DNA of 64,000 nt from assembly GCA_964417725.1 (NCBI GenBank), contig CAYQIV010000003.1, forward strand, positions 85,911 to 149,910, written 5' to 3'. The position numbers and the translations under genes are program-made. The stretch is from SHZI01 sp964417725. Lineage in GTDB: Bacteria > Pseudomonadota > Gammaproteobacteria > Steroidobacterales > GCA-2729495. The notes beneath the pieces are model-generated. The model had not been told where the DNA came from and made no database searches. It saw only the letters and a list, made by a program, of their open reading frames with translations. Shown piece after piece: positions 59,877 to 64,000 of this stretch (position 1 is its first letter; each line of letters begins with the position of its first letter).

Positions 59877-62800
59877 TCATGACCCCGTCCGTTCCGGCAT
59901 GTCGCGCACGTGAACATCGAGTTGCGGGAAGGCGATCTCGATGCCGCGCGCAGCGAAGACCCGGGCGATGCGCGTATGCAGCTCGCTGAGCAGCGGCAGG
60001 CGGTCGGTGACGGTGGCCACCCAGACGCGCAGCTCGAAGTCCAGCGAACTGGCGCCGAAGGCCAGGAAGAGGCAGCAGGGGGCAGGCTCGGGCAGCACCA
60101 GCGGGTGGCCGCGCGCGACCTCCATCAGCGCCTCGTGGACCTGTGCGGGATCGGTGCCATAGGCCACGCCGACGTTGACCGTGACCCGTGTCGTCGAGTC
60201 GGAGAGTGTCCAGTTGGTGAGCTCTCCGGTGATGAAGTTCTTGTTGGGAATGACCATTTCCTTGTTTTCGAAATCGAGGATGGTCGTGGCCCGCGTGCGG
60301 ATGCGCGTCACGCGCCCGGACGACTGGCCGACGGTGATCACGTCACCAATGCGGAATGGCCGTTCGAACAGCAGGATCAACCCCGAGACGAAGTTGGCGA
60401 AGATCTCCTGCAGGCCGAAACCCAGGCCGACGGTAAGCGCCGCCGCCATCCACTGCAGTTGCGACCAGCGCAACCCGAGCAGGCCGAGGCCGACGAGTGT
60501 GCCGGCGATGACGATCGCATAGCGCAGCAAACTGGTGATGGCGTAGCGCGAAGCGGCGTCGATGCGGGTCCGCGACTGAAGCCCGATCTCGACCAGGCCC
60601 GGCAGGTTGCGCGCGCTGATGGTCGTCAATGCCAGGGCGAAGAGACCGAAAATGACCGCCATCAGCGTCACCGGCTGGCGGGTGAGCCCCCCGTCCGAAC
60701 CAACCTCGCTGAAATGCCACACGGCCACCTGGTCGAGCCGGGCGATGGCCGGCAGCACCTGCGACCAGACGAGCACCAGTCCGGCGGCGACAAGCGTCAC
60801 GCGCAGGGCGCGCAGCAGGCGCCCCATCTGCGCATTGACCTGCTCGAGGGTGACCTCACTGTCGATGTCACCCCCCTCGCCCTCCTCGCTCGGCGGCGCA
60901 CTGCGCCGCTCGCCGGCACGCTGCCGGGCGAGCCGCCGCTCGCCGAGCAGAAACCAGCGGCCCAGGAGGCCGGTGGCGAGCGCCACGGCCACCAGCATGG
61001 CGAAGGTCAGGACCAGCGCACGGACCATCAACCCGGCGGAATAGACATAGCCCGCCAGTGACAGGACCGCAACGAACAGCGCCAGGGCCGGTCCCAGCCC
61101 GCGCAGCGCACGGCGCAGCGCCGAGGGTTCATCCGGTCGCCCGCGGATGACCCATACCTGACCGGCATCAAGCAGCCGCCATACCGTCCAGGCCAGCGTC
61201 GCGCAGAGGATGACGATCGCCGCGCGCGCCTGGACATCGTTGGGCAGGTCGAGGTTGCGGATGAAGGCAAGGTTGCTGATGAAATAGCATGGCAGGGCCA
61301 CGGCAGCCGCCCGGGGCACGGCACGGCGCAACGCCTGGCGCCGCGCCCTGGTCCAGCGCAGGTGCACTTGGGCAAGACCCCGATCGACGAGCATCCAGCG
61401 CAACAACTGCACGGCATAGAGCGGCACGACCAGCGCGGTGCAGGCGCGGCCCAGCGAGTCGCTGTAGCGGCCGGGGTTGCCAACGCTTTGCAGCAACTCG
61501 CCGAGCAGGCCCAGCGCCGCTGGCCCGGGCAGTGCCGCCACCAGGGTCCAGCCGCAGGCCAGGGCAGTCGCCTGCGCGCTGTCGGGACCGAGGCGGCGTG
61601 CCGCCGGTGCCTGCGCGACGATGCCACGCCGCGCGCGCCAGGACAGCCACAGCAGCCCGACAACCAGCGCTGCACTGCCCAGCCAGCGAACGGGCCGGGC
61701 GGCGATTTCCCGACCGGCCAGTGTCAGGGTAGTGGCCAGGCGCGACGGCTTGACGAGATCGTGGAGGCCTTCAGGTACGCGGGACAGCCAGCCGCCGTCG
61801 ATCAGGCCGTGGCTCGGTATCCACAGCAGGTGGCGGTCGAGGAGCTGACGCATCTCCTGCGTGCCGTCGCGGTACTGTTTCAGTGCCTGTTCCGCCTGCT
61901 CGATGGCCACGATACGCCGCTGCACCATCGGCTCGAGGCGCGCCAGCAGCCCCGCACGCTGGCGCAGGAGCGGCTCGAGGGCTTCGCCCTCGGTAGACGC
62001 CGCCGAGTCGTCATCGCTGCGCGCCTGTTCCGCTTCGGCCAGTGCCCGCACGGCCGCGTTGATGTCGCCGAGATCGCGCTGTTCCTCGGCGATCACGACC
62101 CGGCGCAGGCGCAATTCGGCGAGCGTCCCTTGCAGGGTTTCGAGGCGCTGGCGCAACCGCGCCGGCGACTCAAGGCGGCGACGCTCGCTCCACAACCAGC
62201 GGCCGACCGCCGCATTGGCGCCGCCGAGGTCGAGTCGTGTGCGGCTGTCACGCAAGGCCATGGCGATGCGGTCGCGGGCTGCCTCGGTGGCGGCGAGTTG
62301 AACGCGCTCGCGTGCCAGCTGGACATTGTGCGCCAGCAGTTCATCGCCAAGCTGGCGGTTCCCGGCAGCCACCCGTGCGGCAGCACCCTTGCCGGAAAGC
62401 GCCGCCTCGGTCGCGGCAAGATCCTGCACCAGCTGGTCGAGTTCCCGCTGCCCGAGCGCGCTGATGCGTGCCTGAAGGATCTCGACGCGCCGCTGGTGGA
62501 GCCCCTGGCGGTGGCGTTGCTCGCGCAGCGCGAGCTCTTGAAGGCGTTGGCGGTCCATCGCATGGGCAGACTCGAACTCGAGGGCCTCGAGTTCGGCACG
62601 GACGCTGGCGAGCGTCGCCGCCTGCAGCACCCGGCGGACGTCGAGCATCACCGCCGGTTCACCCGCGATGGCCAGCGGTGCGACCCCAAGTTCATCCAGA
62701 CGCCGACGCAGGGTCGCGACCTGGACCGCCACCTGCATCGGCCGCGACAGTGCCCCGGCCAACTCCACGCCAAGGGCCTCGATCTCGGCATCGAGCGTTG

Positions 62801-63203
62801 CGACGGCCGCCCGCTCGGCCTCGAGCAAACGCTCCAGCGTCTCGCCATCGGCATCCGCCGGCAACCGCGCCACCCAATCGTGCAACGCCTGTTCGCGATC
62901 CATCGCCAATGCATCCCGCAGGCGCGCACTCCGCGCCGGCACGGCCGCCACCTCGGCACGCAGCGTGGCCAGCCGCCGGACAAGGGCCTCGGCCCCACGG
63001 GCCTGTGCCGCCGCCTCATCGAGCTGGGCCATGGCCGCCGACCGCTGCGTATCGTCGAGGTTTGCCGCCGCCACGCTGCGCCGCGCGCTGTCGATGGTCA
63101 GTGCGTGTGCCGGCTGCCCGCCGCCCACCGTCAGCACGAGCAGCAACGCCACACCCCAGGCAGGATGACGCTTGCCGAGCCCTGGAAGATTCAGGAAACG
63201 CAT
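59877..63203 (-). CDS. Large MscS-family mechanosensitive channel (MscK/MscM type)
   Basis: 1108 residues. Signal peptide (GVALLLVLTVGGGQPAHA), a long periplasmic Ala/Arg/Leu-rich coiled-coil domain (about 35-480), about eight inner-membrane helices (about 500-850), and a C-terminal MscS domain: pore helix region ALTVGLGFGLQEIFANFVSG, beta domain FRIGDVITVGQSSGRVTRIR, ATTILDFENKEMVIPNKNFI and the alpha/beta end. Releases solutes on hypo-osmotic shock. The size and layout match MscK (KefA) and MscM (YjeP); I cannot choose between them. It follows the PEP-CTERM promoter region on the same strand. Confidence 0.9.
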   Translation of the reverse strand: MRFLNLPGLGKRHPAWGVALLLVLTVGGGQPAHALTIDSARRSVAAANLDDTQRSAAMAQLDEAAAQARGAEALVRRLATLRAEVAAVPARSARLRDALAMDREQALHDWVARLPADADGETLERLLEAERAAVATLDAEIEALGVELAGALSRPMQVAVQVATLRRRLDELGVAPLAIAGEPAVMLDVRRVLQAATLASVRAELEALEFESAHAMDRQRLQELALREQRHRQGLHQRRVEILQARISALGQRELDQLVQDLAATEAALSGKGAAARVAAGNRQLGDELLAHNVQLARERVQLAATEAARDRIAMALRDSRTRLDLGGANAAVGRWLWSERRRLESPARLRQRLETLQGTLAELRLRRVVIAEEQRDLGDINAAVRALAEAEQARSDDDSAASTEGEALEPLLRQRAGLLARLEPMVQRRIVAIEQAEQALKQYRDGTQEMRQLLDRHLLWIPSHGLIDGGWLSRVPEGLHDLVKPSRLATTLTLAGREIAARPVRWLGSAALVVGLLWLSWRARRGIVAQAPAARRLGPDSAQATALACGWTLVAALPGPAALGLLGELLQSVGNPGRYSDSLGRACTALVVPLYAVQLLRWMLVDRGLAQVHLRWTRARRQALRRAVPRAAAVALPCYFISNLAFIRNLDLPNDVQARAAIVILCATLAWTVWRLLDAGQVWVIRGRPDEPSALRRALRGLGPALALFVAVLSLAGYVYSAGLMVRALVLTFAMLVAVALATGLLGRWFLLGERRLARQRAGERRSAPPSEEGEGGDIDSEVTLEQVNAQMGRLLRALRVTLVAAGLVLVWSQVLPAIARLDQVAVWHFSEVGSDGGLTRQPVTLMAVIFGLFALALTTISARNLPGLVEIGLQSRTRIDAASRYAITSLLRYAIVIAGTLVGLGLLGLRWSQLQWMAAALTVGLGFGLQEIFANFVSGLILLFERPFRIGDVITVGQSSGRVTRIRTRATTILDFENKEMVIPNKNFITGELTNWTLSDSTTRVTVNVGVAYGTDPAQVHEALMEVARGHPLVLPEPAPCCLFLAFGASSLDFELRVWVATVTDRLPLLSELHTRIARVFAARGIEIAFPQLDVHVRDMPERTGS

Positions 63204-63571
63204 GCGCGCACGGTAGACGCCGGCCGTGCGGGGCGCAACCGCAAAATACTTGCGGGTTCATGCGGCCTGGCGGCCACTTCAGTGTCGCTGAAGTTGATCA
63301 AGGCCGCAGTGGCTGCGGCACCGACAAGCACCGGCATACGGGTTCGGCGTACTTCTTTTCAGAACGCCGATCATCCCCAGTGCGGGTGCCAAACAACGAT
63401 GCAACTGTAGGCATGGGCACGTTTTGAACGCGCTCCGACCGGTACTGCACCACCGGCTGCTGTTTGCGCACCATCGGTATGTGGCAATACAGCCTGTCGA
63501 AGAGGCGCCCGATTCACGCCCACCGGATGGGAGCCTCTCGCGCCTGATGCACACACCAGATCGCGACAGGC
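63204..63571. other. 368-base stretch without a supported gene
   Basis: No reading frame here has a start with a ribosome-binding site and protein-like composition. Two small inverted repeats are visible: ACTTCAG/CTGAAGT (63276-63294, seven pairs, loop TGTCG) and CGGCGT/ACGCCG about 63333-63357. Neither is followed by a T-run, so I do not call them terminators. It presumably holds the promoter of the channel gene. Confidence 0.5.
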
Positions 63572-63967
63572 TCAGGCGAATTCCCGCCAGCGGTTGCTGA
63601 AGTAGATGCTGTTGAAGGCCCAGAGGCCGGGATTGAGCGACAGCGGGATGTGCGCCAGCCAGCCCCAGCGACGGCGCCGGAGGACGCCATAGCTGGCGAT
63701 ACCGAACAGCACGGCATAGACGATGAGTACCGGCGTGAAGTGCGCGTAGACATCGAAGACCGTGAGCATCGCACCGCCGATGGCAACCAGCACTGCGGTG
63801 ATGAGGCCGCTGTAGCCGAGAAAATAGCCCCAGCGGTAGGGCAATGTCGCCGGCGCACGCTCGCCGAGTTGCAGGTCCTTGCGCCGCGCCAGCAGCAGGC
63901 TGATGCCCGCCAGCGCGACCACCACCAGAAAGGCGCCGATCACGCCGAAAGCCAGGATGTCGTCCAC
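63572..63967 (-). CDS. Small membrane protein of unknown function
   Basis: 131 residues from the GTG at 63967, which has AGGGGA six bases upstream (a TTG two codons earlier lacks that spacing). Four transmembrane helices (about 8-26, 45-65, 75-93, 103-120): ILAFGVIGAFLVVVALAGIS, FLGYSGLITAVLVAIGGAML, VLIVYAVLFGIASYGVLRRR, and a conserved-looking end NPGLWAFNSIYFSNRW. I do not recognise a family. The gene upstream lies outside the window. Confidence 0.65.
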   Translation of the reverse strand: MDDILAFGVIGAFLVVVALAGISLLLARRKDLQLGERAPATLPYRWGYFLGYSGLITAVLVAIGGAMLTVFDVYAHFTPVLIVYAVLFGIASYGVLRRRRWGWLAHIPLSLNPGLWAFNSIYFSNRWREFA

Positions 63968-64000
63968 AGCCAATCCCCTGAAGTTGCCATGCCAACGGCC

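Noticed and set aside
61362..63410. Open frame of 682 codons on the plus strand
   Set aside because: It is the mirror of the MscS-type channel gene in GC-rich DNA; composition is His/Arg/Gln/Gly-rich, with no domain or ribosome-binding site, while the minus strand encodes a complete recognised protein.
63279..63995. 238-codon minus-strand frame overlapping the small membrane protein
   Set aside because: Arg/Gly/His-rich translation without membrane or domain features; the overlapping frame encodes a clean four-helix protein with a good ribosome-binding site.

Overview
The window is 64 kb of GC-rich (roughly two thirds G+C) chromosomal DNA from a gammaproteobacterium. The gene order supports this directly: thrS-infC-rpmI-rplT-pheS-pheT-ihfA, gyrA-serC-pheA-hisC-aroA-cmk-rpsA-ihfB-lapA-lapB, ubiG-mupP-yciK, yebC-ruvC-ruvA-ruvB-tolQRAB-pal-cpoB-queE-queC-tRNA-Lys and sucA-sucB-lpd are all gammaproteobacterial (Pseudomonas/Xanthomonas-like) arrangements. 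An exosortase/PEP-CTERM locus points to an environmental lineage rather than an enteric or a classical pseudomonad. I cannot name the genus. A run of exactly 100 N (33694-33793) shows that this is a draft scaffold.

Layout. 1-6732: translation operon on the minus strand (thrS to ihfA, the last cut by the window edge), with tRNA-Val upstream. 6932-10404: uvrB, a divergent aspartate-type aminotransferase, and tRNA-Asn. 10495-24769: a long minus-strand series from gyrA through serine and aromatic amino acid genes (serC, serA, pheA, hisC, aroA) to cmk, rpsA, ihfB, lapA, lapB, a ComEA-like secreted HhH protein and galU. 25098-32239: ubiG-mupP-yciK on plus, a minus-strand yciO-M50 protease-scpA-scpB-rluB block, then yciB-yciI-bolA on plus. 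32240-34330: a small accessory island next to the 3' end of tRNA-Lys, with a lower-GC control region, a DUF6502 protein and a secreted protein carrying an octapeptide (AKAIGGT[Y/H]) tandem array interrupted by the assembly gap. 34331-49929: minus-strand preQ0, Tol-Pal, Ruv and 2-oxoglutarate dehydrogenase genes. 50026-51237: a small membrane protein and a cyclophilin. 51300-59717: a compact exosortase locus (luxR-xrtA-gntR on minus; prsT-like TPR lipoprotein on plus; a second TPR protein and one PEP-CTERM protein on minus). 59877-63967: a very large MscS-family channel and a small membrane protein.

How the genes work together. The housekeeping blocks are tightly packed, with many 1-4 base stop/start overlaps that imply translational coupling (hisC/pheA, aroA/hisC, cmk/aroA, ruvA/ruvC, ruvB/ruvA, ruvC/yebC, cpoB/pal, queE/cpoB, bolA/yciI, xrtA/luxR, gntR/xrtA). 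Two classical translational autoregulation signatures are visible: an AUC start codon on infC and a Shine-Dalgarno-free, hairpin-rich leader on rpsA.

The parts least explained by known biology are (i) the DUF6502 plus octapeptide-repeat pair beside tRNA-Lys and (ii) the minimal exosortase locus. The latter carries its own LuxR-type and GntR/UTRA regulators, a PrsT-like lipoprotein and one PEP-CTERM substrate with a possible sigma-54 promoter, but no exopolysaccharide genes.
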